In this document: positions 44,882-53,977 of the stretch, piece after piece | How positions within the stretch are numbered: the first letter of the stretch is position 1 | Layout of the letters: each line of letters starts with the position of its first letter | Assembly (NCBI RefSeq): GCF_014652475.1 | Contig: NZ_BMYW01000001.1 | Location: forward strand, 550,322 to 614,321 | Direction: 5' to 3' | Origin: Vogesella alkaliphila | Lineage (GTDB): Bacteria; Pseudomonadota; Gammaproteobacteria; Burkholderiales; Chromobacteriaceae | DNA length: 64,000 nucleotides | The notes under the pieces: model-generated | What the model saw: only the letters and a program-made list of their open reading frames with translations | Databases searched by the model: none | What the model was told of the DNA's origin: nothing | Made by a program: the position numbers and the translations under genes

Positions 44882-46199
44882 CCTGCTCGACACGCTGATC
44901 CAACACTGGCCGGACGCTTTGTCCGGCCAGTGTCGTTTGGAGCTGGCGTTGTCGGGCGGCATGGATTCGGTGGTACTGCTGGATTTGCTGTGTCGCTGGC
45001 GTGACGAGCGCGGCGGGCCGGCGTTTTCGGCGCTGCACGTGCATCACGGCCTCAGTGCGCAGGCCGACGACTGGGTGCGCGCCTGCGAGGACTGGTGCCG
45101 TGCGCGCCGGGTGCCGCTGCGGGTGGTGCGGGTGGCGGTGCAGGCCGGTGGCGGCGACAGCCTGGAGGCCGAGGCGCGCAAGGTGCGCTATCAGGCCTTT
45201 GCCGAAGGGGGCGCCGAGGTGATCGCGCTCGCGCATCACGCCGATGACCAGAGCGAAACGGTGCTGCTGCAGGTGCTGCGCGGCGGCGGGCCGCGGGCGC
45301 TGGCGGCGATGCCGCTGTTGCGCGAGCACCAGGGCCAGCAATTGTGGCGCCCCCTGCTCAAGGTTGGCCGCAGCGCGCTGGCGACCTATGCCGCGGCGCG
45401 CCAGTTGCAGTGGGTGGAGGACGACAGCAATGCCGATACCGATCACTTCCTGCGCAATTTCCTGCGCCACGAGGTAATGGGCCGGCTGCGCCAGCGCGCG
45501 CCGGCGCTGGACAAGCAGCTGGCGCGACTGGCACAGCGCATGGCCGACGCCGCCGAGATGGTCGACGCCCTGGCGGCGATGGACCTGGCGCAGGTGCAGC
45601 GTGGCCGTGAGCTGGAGGTACCGGCGCTGCTGGCGCTGCCGGACGCGCGCCAGCGCCACGTGGTGCTGGCGTGGCTGACGCAGCTGGGCCTGTCGTTGCC
45701 GAGTCCGGAGTCGCTGTACAGCTGGCTGGCGCAGGTGCGCAGCGCCGCGGCCGCCACGCAGCCCCTGCTGGAGTACCAGTCGCTGGTGCTGCTGCGCTAC
45801 CGGCAGCGGCTGCTGGCCTTGCCGCGGGTGGCGCCGCAGCCGTGGCCGCCGTGCTGCGTCGTCGGCGAGACGCTGCGCTTGCCGCACGGCGAATTGTCCT
45901 GGCGCCGCGCGCCGGGCGGCCTGCCGGACGACTGGCAGGGCCGCTTGCTGGACGTGCTGCCGCGTTCCGGCGGCGAGAAGCTGCCGCTCAAGGTTGGCCG
46001 CAAGCCGGTGAAGACGGTGTTCCAGGAGGCCGGCGTGCCGCCGCAGCTGCGGCTGGACTGGCCGTTGCTGGAAGACGACGCCGGCGAGCTGCTGGCGGTG
46101 CCGTCACTGGGGGTGTCGGTGCTGCACGCGGCGGCCGGCGAGGGCTGGTGGCCGCAGTGGCAGCCGCTGGCGATCGTCAGCCGGCCGGCGGGCGACTGA
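44853..46199 (+). CDS. tilS: tRNA(Ile)-lysidine synthetase
   Basis: A 448-residue TilS, which adds lysine to C34 of tRNA-Ile2 (CAU) using ATP. The PP-loop SGGMDS lies near residue 35, and [19 protein letters not shown] follows. C-terminal TilS domains are present, with [23 protein letters not shown] (core KVGRKPVK). Starts inside the accA 3' end and so is coupled to it, the usual order in Neisseriales. Two motif repeats read as K-V-G-R. Confidence 0.95.
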   Translation: MAASRKTPPDLLDTLIQHWPDALSGQCRLELALSGGMDSVVLLDLLCRWRDERGGPAFSALHVHHGLSAQADDWVRACEDWCRARRVPLRVVRVAVQAGGGDSLEAEARKVRYQAFAEGGAEVIALAHHADDQSETVLLQVLRGGGPRALAAMPLLREHQGQQLWRPLLKVGRSALATYAAARQLQWVEDDSNADTDHFLRNFLRHEVMGRLRQRAPALDKQLARLAQRMADAAEMVDALAAMDLAQVQRGRELEVPALLALPDARQRHVVLAWLTQLGLSLPSPESLYSWLAQVRSAAAATQPLLEYQSLVLLRYRQRLLALPRVAPQPWPPCCVVGETLRLPHGELSWRRAPGGLPDDWQGRLLDVLPRSGGEKLPLKVGRKPVKTVFQEAGVPPQLRLDWPLLEDDAGELLAVPSLGVSVLHAAAGEGWWPQWQPLAIVSRPAGD

Positions 46200-46217
46200 A
46201 CACTTCCGCCACATGAC

Positions 46218-46249
46218 ACAGCGCCAGCAGCGATGCTGGCGCTGTTGTT
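46218..46249. terminator. Terminator between tilS and cdd
   Basis: Perfect 12-bp stem (46218-46229 with 46234-46245), 4-base loop, then TGTTTT; serves convergent genes. Confidence 0.82.
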
Positions 46250-46252
46250 TTG

Positions 46253-46666
46253 TCAGCCGGCGTCGCGCAGGTTTTTCGGGCCGAAGGCGCCCGGCAGCAG
46301 CTGCGACAGCGTGGTGTCGATGACGTCCGGGCCGTTGCAGATAGCGCGTACCGCCATGTCGGGGCCGAACTCGTTCAGCACCTGGCGGCAGGCGCCGCAG
46401 GGCGGGGTCGGCACGTCGGTGGGGGTGTAGATGCACACTGCCAGCACCTCTTCCATGCCAGCGGCGCGGGCGCTGAAGATGGCGGTGCGCTCGGCGCAGT
46501 TGGTCAGGCCGAAGGAGGCATTCTCCACATTGCAGCCACGCACGACCCTGCCGTCGGAGGTCAGGATCGCCGCGCCCACGGCAAAGCGGCTGTACGGCAC
46601 ATAGGCGTGGCGCGCGGCGGCACGGGCTTCGCGGGCCAGGGTGTCCCAGTCGATGGAGTCGGTCAT
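46253..46666 (-). CDS. cdd: Cytidine deaminase
   Basis: A 137-residue homotetrameric-type enzyme that deaminates cytidine and deoxycytidine. Zinc ligands and the catalytic Glu are in GCNVENASFGLTNCAERTA (Cys and Glu of CAE) and PCGACRQVLNEF (two Cys). The ATG at 46666 follows AAAGGA. Convergent with tilS. Confidence 0.95.
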   Translation of the reverse strand: MTDSIDWDTLAREARAAARHAYVPYSRFAVGAAILTSDGRVVRGCNVENASFGLTNCAERTAIFSARAAGMEEVLAVCIYTPTDVPTPPCGACRQVLNEFGPDMAVRAICNGPDVIDTTLSQLLPGAFGPKNLRDAG

Positions 46667-46726
46667 CGGACTATCCTTTGTTGAGGGGGAGGTGATCGTC
46701 CTCTTGCCGCCGGCGCTTGTCAATGC

Positions 46727-46744
46727 GCGGCCAACGTTGGCCGC
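46727..46744. repeat. Loopless palindromic pair of the dispersed motif
   Basis: Two cores abut to give an 18-bp perfect palindrome GCGGCCAACGTTGGCCGC upstream of cdd. An identical palindrome occurs at 49959-49976. Confidence 0.75.
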
Positions 46745-46785
46745 AGGCCGGGGAGATCAGGGGCGGGCGCGGGCCGTGCGGCAGG

Positions 46786-46828
46786 CAAGAAAAACCCTGC
46801 CGGGACGATGGGGGAGTCCGGGCAGGGT
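46786..46828 (-). terminator. Terminator of the glycine-zipper protein gene
   Basis: Eight-bp outer stem (46794-46801 with 46821-46828) with further inner pairing, followed on the minus strand by five T residues. Confidence 0.7.
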
Positions 46829-46856
46829 GTGCCAACACGCGGGTAGGGTGCGGCGA

Positions 46857-47231
46857 TCAATCGCGCCAGTCGCGGCGGTGGTCGTGGTCATGGCCGCGGT
46901 CATGGTAGTGGCGATGATGCTTGAACTTGTGATGCTTGAACTTGTAGTAGCGGGCAGGGCGGTAGTCGCGCTCGTACACGTAGACCGGCTGGGCGACCGG
47001 GCGCACGACGACGCGCTCTCGGGTCGGTTGGGTCAGGATCACGCCGGTAGCGGCGCCGATGGCCCCGCCGACTATGGCGCCGTCGCGCCCGCCGACCGAC
47101 TGGCCGATGGCGGCACCGGCTGCGCCACCGACGGCACCACCGATAACATGGTCAAGATCACCGGCATGAGCGGTGGCGGCACCAGTTGCCAGCACAATGG
47201 CCAGACCGGTCATGATGAGTGATTTGCGCAT
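46857..47231 (-). CDS. Exported glycine-zipper protein with His/Arg-rich tail
   Basis: A 124-residue protein. Residues 1-23 are a signal peptide (cleavage after AHA). A glycine-zipper segment follows (GGAVGGAAGAAIGQSVGG), of the kind that packs against or inserts in the outer membrane. The C-terminal third is rich in His, Arg, Lys and Tyr (KFKHHKFKHHRHYHDRGHDH), which could bind metal ions or polyanions. GGAG is upstream of the ATG. Function not established. Confidence 0.82.
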   Translation of the reverse strand: MRKSLIMTGLAIVLATGAATAHAGDLDHVIGGAVGGAAGAAIGQSVGGRDGAIVGGAIGAATGVILTQPTRERVVVRPVAQPVYVYERDYRPARYYKFKHHKFKHHRHYHDRGHDHDHRRDWRD

Positions 47232-47701
47232 GGTGGTTCTCCTTGTTGCATTACGTGATTGCAGTGTAAGCAGCGGCAGAAAACCGTGGTCGGCGGTTTT
47301 GTATCGACTATGTGACGCTTTGTGACAGGGCGCCAAAAGACGTGCGGCCAACCTTTCATGTAAAAGGTTGGCCGCAGCCTGCCGCCGGATTCCGCGCCGG
47401 CGGCGTGTTATGTCCCTGGGCATGGCCCTTGGTCGCTGATGCCAGTTGTCGCCGTGCGACGGGTCTTGTCCGTCCTAGGGCGCTTGCCGCCGGGTGGGCG
47501 GCCTGTCTGCAGTGCCGGCAGCGGGTGTTACCGGCGTCTCTGGCGGCTTGTGGCGGCCAGGCTGCACTGGTTTGAACCATGACCAAACTGTAACCCGCGC
47601 CCGGCGGAACAGGCTTCCGAAAGCACCATCACAAACCGCTATCTTGCGCAGGATATTTTTGCTATTTTCATTTTCCGGAAGAATGTTTCTCAAGGATTAA
47701 A
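47232..47701. other. 470-bp divergent spacer, no gene
   Basis: Contains the motif hairpin at 47343-47376 and, near 47640-47690, an AT-rich stretch that probably holds the promoter of the Lrp-type gene. The GC-rich middle gives only short unsupported frames. Confidence 0.5.
47343..47376. terminator. Inverted pair of the dispersed motif
   Basis: Perfect 14-bp stem (47343-47356 with 47363-47376) and 6-base loop. Here it lies between divergent genes, so a terminator role is not required by position. Confidence 0.55.
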
Positions 47702-48175
47702 ATGTCGGAAAACAATCGTGCCATCAGTGCGCAAGACCGGAAGATTCTGCACGAGCTGCAGAAGAATGCCCGCCTCAGCAATGCCGAGCTGGCCGAGCGC
47801 GTCGGCATGTCGCCGTCTGCGTGCTGGAACCACACCCGGCAGCTGGAAAACGACGGCTACATCCAGGGCTACGTCGCGCTGATCAACCAGCAGAAGATGG
47901 GCTTGCCGGACACGGTGATGATCGAGGTCACCCTCAACGCGCACGAGGAGGGTACGCTGGCGCGCTTCGGCGAGGAGCTGGCGGCGCTGCCGGAAGTGCT
48001 GGAGGCGCACCTGGTGTCCGGCGAGTACGACTACCTGATCAAGGTCGCCGTCGACGGCACCGCCGGTTACGAACGCTTCCTGCGCGAGAAGCTGTACAAG
48101 ATTTCCGGCATCCGCCACAGCCGTTCGCACTTCACCCTGCGCTGCATGAAGAGCGTGCCGTCGGTACAGGTGTGA
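47702..48175 (+). CDS. Lrp/AsnC-family transcriptional regulator
   Basis: A 157-residue regulator with an N-terminal helix-turn-helix (NAELAERVGMSPSACWNHTR) and a C-terminal RAM effector domain that usually binds an amino acid. It resembles the Lrp/AsnC ligand-responsive group. Followed after 137 bases by a small cupin on the same strand. Effector and targets unknown. Confidence 0.92.
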   Translation: MSENNRAISAQDRKILHELQKNARLSNAELAERVGMSPSACWNHTRQLENDGYIQGYVALINQQKMGLPDTVMIEVTLNAHEEGTLARFGEELAALPEVLEAHLVSGEYDYLIKVAVDGTAGYERFLREKLYKISGIRHSRSHFTLRCMKSVPSVQV

Positions 48176-48312
48176 GCGCCGCGGCCAACCTTGGCGCGAA
48201 CCGGCATCGGCCGGCGCTGGAGTCCGCGCCGCGGTTCTGCTTGAATAGCGCCTTTGTGCCTGGCCGGTATTGCCGCGCCGGCTTTTGCATCACCCCATCA
48301 CGGAGCAAGCAC

Positions 48313-48669
48313 ATGATCGTCAGAGTGGACGGGCAGCACCTCGGCCCCCAGATCGACTACCCCAACCCGCAACGACTGGTGCGCGGCAACCCGCAGCGGC
48401 GCACCTGGCCTGCCTACGAAAGCGGCGACGGCGTGTGCGCCGTCGGCATCTGGGCCTGCGAGAGCGGCGCCTGGCGCATCGCCTTTGCCGACAACAAGGA
48501 AGAGTTCTTCTGCATCCGCCACGGGCGGGTGCAGCTGATCGACGAAAACGGCCACGCCGAAGCCTTCGGCCCCGGCGAGGCCGCGGTGATCCCGGCCGGA
48601 TTCCGCGGCGTGTTCGAGGTGCTGGAAGCGGTGGAAAAGTATTACGTGATCGTGACGCGGCAAGGCTGA
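48313..48669 (+). CDS. Small cupin-domain protein
   Basis: A 118-residue single cupin. The barrel is recognisable in EEFFCIRHGRVQLIDENGHAE and FGPGEAAVIPAGFRGVFEVLE, close to the DUF861/EutQ-like cupins. The classical His ligands are mostly replaced, so metal binding is doubtful. GGAG precedes the ATG at 48313. Repeat copy C starts 2 bases after its stop. Confidence 0.82.
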   Translation: MIVRVDGQHLGPQIDYPNPQRLVRGNPQRRTWPAYESGDGVCAVGIWACESGAWRIAFADNKEEFFCIRHGRVQLIDENGHAEAFGPGEAAVIPAGFRGVFEVLEAVEKYYVIVTRQG

Positions 48670-48671
48670 GA

Positions 48672-48816
48672 GCCTGTTCACGATCTGCTGCGCTTCGTGA
48701 AACGTTACGCGGTGAGTACGCCTTCGGCATGCGGGTCTATGCCCAGCTAAACGCCGCTTCCTCAGCCGGTTTCGCCTTGTCTCGCGTTAGCGCGCGAGAC
48801 CGTGAACACGCTCTGA
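48672..48816 (+). repeat. ~140-bp 3'-end repeat, copy C
   Basis: Starts just after the cupin stop codon in the same orientation as the gene, like copies A and B. Terminal arms GTTCACGATCT and AGACCGTGAAC are nearly complementary; the right-end hairpin is conserved. Confidence 0.8.
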
Positions 48817-48844
48817 GTGCGCGGCCAGGCTTGGCCGCAGGCGT

Positions 48845-49771
48845 TCAGCTCAGGCTGACGATGGTATTGCGCCCGGTCAGCCGCGCCTTGGCCAGTGCCG
48901 CCTCCAGCCGGATCTGCAGCTGGCGGGCGTTCTGGTCGCTTTCGTGCCAGGTGCTGAGGCCGATGCAGGTGCTGGTCTCGCAATTGGCGCCATCCGGCCA
49001 GAAGGTAAAGCTGCCCAGCCGCTGCTGCAGCCGCTTGGCGACCTTGACCGCATCCAGCAGCGTGGTCTGGCGCAGCAGCACCACCAGCGAGCCGTTCTCG
49101 TGGCGGCCGACCAGGTCGCCGTCGCGGCTGCTCTGCACGCACAGATAGCTCACCATGCGGCGGAAATGGGCGCGGTTGTAGGCGCCCAGCGGCTCGCGGT
49201 TGCGGATCGGTACCACCTCGGCGTGCACCTGCAGCGCCGCCAGCGGATTGTGATAACGGCGCGCGTGGCCGACCTCGATGCCGGCGCGCTCCAGCAGCTG
49301 GCCGGCGGACAGCACGCCGCTGATGTAGTCGTCCGGATCTTCCGCCATGCCCTCGTCGCTGGCCGGCATCAGCTGCCGCACCCGCTCGAACAGCTCGTCC
49401 TTCCGCTTCAGCAGCTCGTTCATCAGCAGCTGCTGGCTGTGATCGGAAAAGGTGAAGATCAGCGTCGGGTACGACCACGCCACCACCCGCGCCGACAGCA
49501 GCACCGGGAAGCAGCGGCCGCGCGCCGAACACAGCTCACCTTCGAGGTTGTAGACCAGATCCTGGCGCTGGATGTCGCGCAGGATGTCGTCCAGCAGCGG
49601 CTTGCTGACGAAGCGCGCCAGCGGCTGGCCCAGCAGCTCCGGCAGCGGCAGCCCGAGCTGGATCGACGCCAGCTGGTTGGCGGCCATCACCGTCATGTCG
49701 GCGCTGTCCGCCATGATGAAGGCACCCTGCAAGGTGTCGATCATGTACTGGAAATTCAGCTCGTCCGGCAT
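48845..49771 (-). CDS. PAS-domain protein with degenerate GGDEF domain
   Basis: A 308-residue soluble protein. Residues ~5-115 form a PAS domain, a short coiled coil follows (LLMNELLKRKDELFERVRQL), and the last ~160 residues resemble a diguanylate cyclase. The signature position reads GRHEN instead of GGDEF, so cyclase activity is probably lost and it may act as a c-di-GMP/GTP sensor or adaptor. The ATG at 49771 follows GGGGAG. Not linked to other signalling genes here. Confidence 0.8.
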   Translation of the reverse strand: MPDELNFQYMIDTLQGAFIMADSADMTVMAANQLASIQLGLPLPELLGQPLARFVSKPLLDDILRDIQRQDLVYNLEGELCSARGRCFPVLLSARVVAWSYPTLIFTFSDHSQQLLMNELLKRKDELFERVRQLMPASDEGMAEDPDDYISGVLSAGQLLERAGIEVGHARRYHNPLAALQVHAEVVPIRNREPLGAYNRAHFRRMVSYLCVQSSRDGDLVGRHENGSLVVLLRQTTLLDAVKVAKRLQQRLGSFTFWPDGANCETSTCIGLSTWHESDQNARQLQIRLEAALAKARLTGRNTIVSLS

Positions 49772-49958
49772 AGACCTCTCCCCGTGCCATCGCCTGCCTG
49801 CCGGCCACACGCGGGCTGTACCCCATAGAATGGCCGGCTGATTCTTAACATTAGTACATGGGGTGCGACGTGGCGCACCGCTTGCCGCGCGGCGACGTGA
49901 TATTACGCAGGCATGGCGCGGCGAGCCGGGGAGAGCCGGCAGGGGGGGTAATGGCACT

Positions 49959-49976
49959 GCGGCCAACGTTGGCCGC
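49959..49976. repeat. Loopless palindromic pair of the dispersed motif
   Basis: Same 18-bp palindrome as at 46727-46744. Confidence 0.7.
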
Positions 49977-49982
49977 AGGCAT

Positions 49983-50008
49983 GTCGGGTTACGCTGCGCG
50001 AACCCGAC
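49983..50008. repeat. Hairpin repeat GTCGGGTT...AACCCGAC
   Basis: Eight-base arms around a 10-base spacer, followed by CTACGGT. A related hairpin with GTTGGGTT/AACCCAAC lies at 50370-50395, followed by CTACCGT. Such elements are widespread in betaproteobacterial spacers. Confidence 0.55.
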
Positions 50009-50308
50009 CTACGGTCTGGTAACCAAGGTTGCTCTCAGTTAGGTGCCAGTCGGCAGCCAGCATGGAATCGTCGTGACCATTCCCGTTGGCACAAGCCGTG
50101 GAAAATGTCGCCAGCCCGGAAACAAGCCGCCCTCTTTTGAGCGCAGCGTATGGGCGGCGCCGGGATGGTGACGGTTTCCACGGGAATTCTTGCGCCTTCG
50201 GGAAGAGCGGGGATTGGAAAGGGGGATGCGGCATCCCCCTTCCTCGTCTGCCGGGCGAAACCGGCAAGGTAAATCATCTTCCGCGCAGCGGAATCAGCAG
50301 AAAAAACA

Positions 50309-50348
50309 AAGGTTGGCCGCAAAACCGTGACGGCTTGCGGCCAACCTT
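50309..50348. terminator. Inverted pair of the dispersed motif at the island edge
   Basis: Fourteen-bp stem (50309-50322 with 50335-50348) with a 12-base loop. It lies just downstream of the cassette genes and could end their transcript. Confidence 0.6.
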
Positions 50349-50369
50349 GCTTATTCAATCGCGGTAAAC

Positions 50370-50395
50370 GTTGGGTTTCGCAGGCTCAACCCAAC
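50370..50395. repeat. Hairpin repeat GTTGGGTT...AACCCAAC
   Basis: Partner of the element at 49983; the arm bases differ in a compensating way (C-G to T-A). Confidence 0.55.
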
Positions 50396-50421
50396 CTACC
50401 GTGCTTGAATTTCCCATGTAT

Positions 50422-51054
50422 TTAAGGATTGACAGACGAATTCCCGAAGTCGCTCATTAGCTTACTTTCTATAGATTCTTCCGAGAGTTCTTCTCTCACA
50501 TAGGTGTAGCGGTCACTTCCATTCAAAGGGCCAAATACCAAGGGTGCCGAGGAAGATACGTCGGTTGTTATTAAAACGGTAAATGAGGATAAGTTGCCGA
50601 ATCGGACCGTCTCATGAAGGGTTCCTGCCTGAACATAATACGAGGATCCTGAGGGAAAAATTGACCTAGTATTCTCTATCAGTCTTTGCGTAGAACAGGT
50701 CTTTCTGAGGATAGACCGATTTGCTTCGTAGCTAGCTTGGTAGACGGCGTACTCTGCACCTGCCGTCGAAGCTTCGTACTCAATGTTTTCTACCGCTCCC
50801 GCAAGCACCCAACTTTTAAAATTGAAAAGATGGTCGTGAATCTGACAATCAAGTGACTGCTGAGCGCCGCCAGTTGTTGGCCAATAATGCAAGCGAAGTT
50901 TGCGCGCACCCTCATTTAAAAGCGTGCAAGCGATGAAGCCGAGGGGATGTAGTTTGAATGCGGAATGTAGTTCGCTACGAATGACCAATAATTCATGAAG
51001 ACTAATGTGGCCTTTCTCAAGAGACTCTTCGATTTTTTCAATTGATGGGGTCAT
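50422..51054 (-). CDS. Cupin-like protein of unknown function (cassette gene)
   Basis: A 210-residue cytoplasmic protein with AT-rich codon use unlike its neighbours. A beta-rich core contains an HxH pair in CQIHDHLFNFKSWVLAG and a later TLHET, spaced as in small cupins of the cysteine-dioxygenase type; the usual motif Glu is not seen. The N-terminal 30 residues look helical. Its ATG lies 5 bases after the stop of the membrane protein gene, so the two form one operon. I do not recognise a named family. Foreign origin is supported by composition and the adjacent attC site. Confidence 0.75.
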   Translation of the reverse strand: MTPSIEKIEESLEKGHISLHELLVIRSELHSAFKLHPLGFIACTLLNEGARKLRLHYWPTTGGAQQSLDCQIHDHLFNFKSWVLAGAVENIEYEASTAGAEYAVYQASYEANRSILRKTCSTQRLIENTRSIFPSGSSYYVQAGTLHETVRFGNLSSFTVLITTDVSSSAPLVFGPLNGSDRYTYVREELSEESIESKLMSDFGNSSVNP

Positions 51055-51059
51055 GTGTG

Positions 51060-51974
51060 TTAGTACGGATCGCTGGGAGTATTGATGAGGGATAAAAGTC
51101 TGGTGACATTCAAGTCTTCAAGCTTGTTTTCTTCAAATATCTCTGCGCATTTGATTGCTTCTCGCAGCTTAGCTTCATCTACAGACTCTCCAAACTCTAA
51201 CTTTCCGCAGCATGTCATCTCTTTAGACTGACGCTCCGTAAGTCTCACATCGTCCTTGTAGGAATCGTAAAAATATGTTCCTGCATCTGCGCGCAGCGCA
51301 GATGCTTCTTTGTCTTCCTTTGTGACGATTACGCATTGATCCGATATGTCTAGGCGAAATGCGGAAAAGTGATCGACAAAGAAGACTCGAATACGAAGAA
51401 GTGGTTCAGAAAACTGAAACTTTAGCGCCGCTACCGCCGTTGCAACGATTTCTTCTTGCACGACTTGGCGACTCCATGGCGTACCAGAGTTGGCAGACTT
51501 TAGGCTCCTCCGATAGGTGGCATAAGCCGCGCAAAGCGCCTCGTTTTTGGGGTTGAGTATACAAATCGAGATGTCCCGCCCAATGCCTTGTATTCGAGCG
51601 GCGTCAGCTAGCTTGGGAAGGGTTGTCGCGCGGGTGTAGCGGCCGCATGTGCCTTTGTAGATCCAAACACGTGTATCAGTTGCTACGCTTTTTAATAGAG
51701 GGTTGATTTGCTTTGGAGCGATGACTTCGATTTCTGATCGCTTGACAATGGCGGGCGTTAACCAGAAAACAAAGCCTCCAAGAAAGACTGCAAGAAAAAG
51801 AGACACGACAAAGTTGTCGAGCAAAGAACCCAAGAGCGCAGATCCCGTTAGTGCTTGATCGGGAGAAAAGTGCGGCAGTACAAAAAATCGAATTACTAGA
51901 GCCAAAACGAGCAGGAGAGACACGATCCAGAAGAAGGTTCTTCGGTAGTGTTTCTTAGAAAATATTTCATCCAT
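51060..51974 (-). CDS. Two-helix membrane protein with large cytoplasmic domain (cassette gene)
   Basis: A 304-residue protein. Two membrane segments (about 13-33 and 48-72) are followed by a ~230-residue cytoplasmic domain. That domain has an alternating strand/helix pattern with VWIYKGTCGRYTR, ISICILNPKNEALC and VFFVDHFSAFRLDISD, faintly like phospholipase-D-type folds but with no HKD motif. The two-helix anchor plus cytosolic sensor or effector layout is common in phage-defence and stress proteins. Low GC, unusual codons. First gene of a two-gene unit inside an integron cassette. Function unknown. Confidence 0.75.
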   Translation of the reverse strand: MDEIFSKKHYRRTFFWIVSLLLVLALVIRFFVLPHFSPDQALTGSALLGSLLDNFVVSLFLAVFLGGFVFWLTPAIVKRSEIEVIAPKQINPLLKSVATDTRVWIYKGTCGRYTRATTLPKLADAARIQGIGRDISICILNPKNEALCAAYATYRRSLKSANSGTPWSRQVVQEEIVATAVAALKFQFSEPLLRIRVFFVDHFSAFRLDISDQCVIVTKEDKEASALRADAGTYFYDSYKDDVRLTERQSKEMTCCGKLEFGESVDEAKLREAIKCAEIFEENKLEDLNVTRLLSLINTPSDPY

Positions 51975-52031
51975 TCAAACAGGTCTCTGAAGCGAGGTGA
52001 ACGCCTTAGAAAAGGCGCGTGTTTGGGAAAA

Positions 52032-52091
52032 GCCTAACGTGTGAATTAACTGGTGCGCGTCAGCGCGTCCGGTCGAATGAAATGTTAGAAC
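52032..52091 (-). mobile_element. Integron attC recombination site (59-base element)
   Basis: Read on the minus strand: R'' box TTCTAAC (52085-52091), an inner imperfect palindrome with a CATTCGACCG arm facing a TTAATTCACAC arm, and the core site GTTAGGC (52032-52038). Total 60 bp, the classic size. Orientation places it at the 3' end of the 90-residue gene cassette and at the 5' border of the two-gene cassette. Confidence 0.88.
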
Positions 52092-52119
52092 TACGCTGGA
52101 GCGGAAACGGATAAGAGCA

Positions 52120-52380
52120 TCAATGACGCGCAGCAAATTCACGCATTTTCTTTGTTGGCTTTGAGAGTTTCACTTGTGCCTTTCCAGATTTAGAACTCTT
52201 TAAGGAAGTCACATATGGGGAAACTGCATCAAAAGTTGCTTTGTCGCTGACCTCATACCAGCCAGATTTGTACTTAAGCTTTCCTTCGCTTAAAAGCTTG
52301 TCTATGTCTGGATAGTTAGAGACCCTGTCTTTTATAAGGCGGACAATTGCTTCTTTACTTAATGTCACATCATTTTCCAT
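52120..52380 (-). CDS. Small basic protein of unknown function (cassette gene)
   Basis: An 86-residue protein (90 if the upstream ATG at 52392 is used). It is mixed helical, with a lysine-rich tail (SKSGKAQVKLSKPTKKMRE). No recognised domain. It is followed by the attC site, and its start is preceded by GTTAGAT, which fits the core-site consensus GTTRRRY, so it looks like a complete one-gene cassette. Low GC, unlike the flanking cobQ. Function unknown. Confidence 0.65.
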   Translation of the reverse strand: MENDVTLSKEAIVRLIKDRVSNYPDIDKLLSEGKLKYKSGWYEVSDKATFDAVSPYVTSLKSSKSGKAQVKLSKPTKKMREFAARH

Positions 52381-52390
52381 GCTTGGTCTC

Positions 52391-52453
52391 ATCTAACGTG
52401 TGATATACACACCAGCGGTGTGTATATCTGATTTGTGGATGAGTATATCCACA
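52391..52453. repeat. Palindromic region at the cassette border
   Basis: A perfect 12-bp inverted repeat with 3-base loop (52402-52413 with 52417-52428) next to the GTTAGAT core-like site, then a 7-bp hairpin (52434-52440 with 52447-52453). It could be a degenerate second attC or a promoter/operator for the cassette genes; the R'' box is not clear. Confidence 0.45.
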
Positions 52454-52480
52454 CATTGTCATGGATATTCTCGTTTATTT

Positions 52481-53973
<1,493 letters not shown>

Positions 53974-53977
<4 letters not shown>

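Larger units (their letters stand above)
49772..50421. other. 650-bp spacer rich in small repeats
   Basis: No convincing gene. It holds a motif palindrome (49959-49976), two related hairpins (49983-50008, 50370-50395) and a motif inverted pair (50309-50348). Base composition drops at its right end, where the AT-rich cassette island begins. Confidence 0.6.

Noticed and set aside
52391-52453. A second full attC site
   Set aside because: A core-like GTTAGAT and strong palindrome are present but no convincing R'' box, so it is listed only as a palindromic border.
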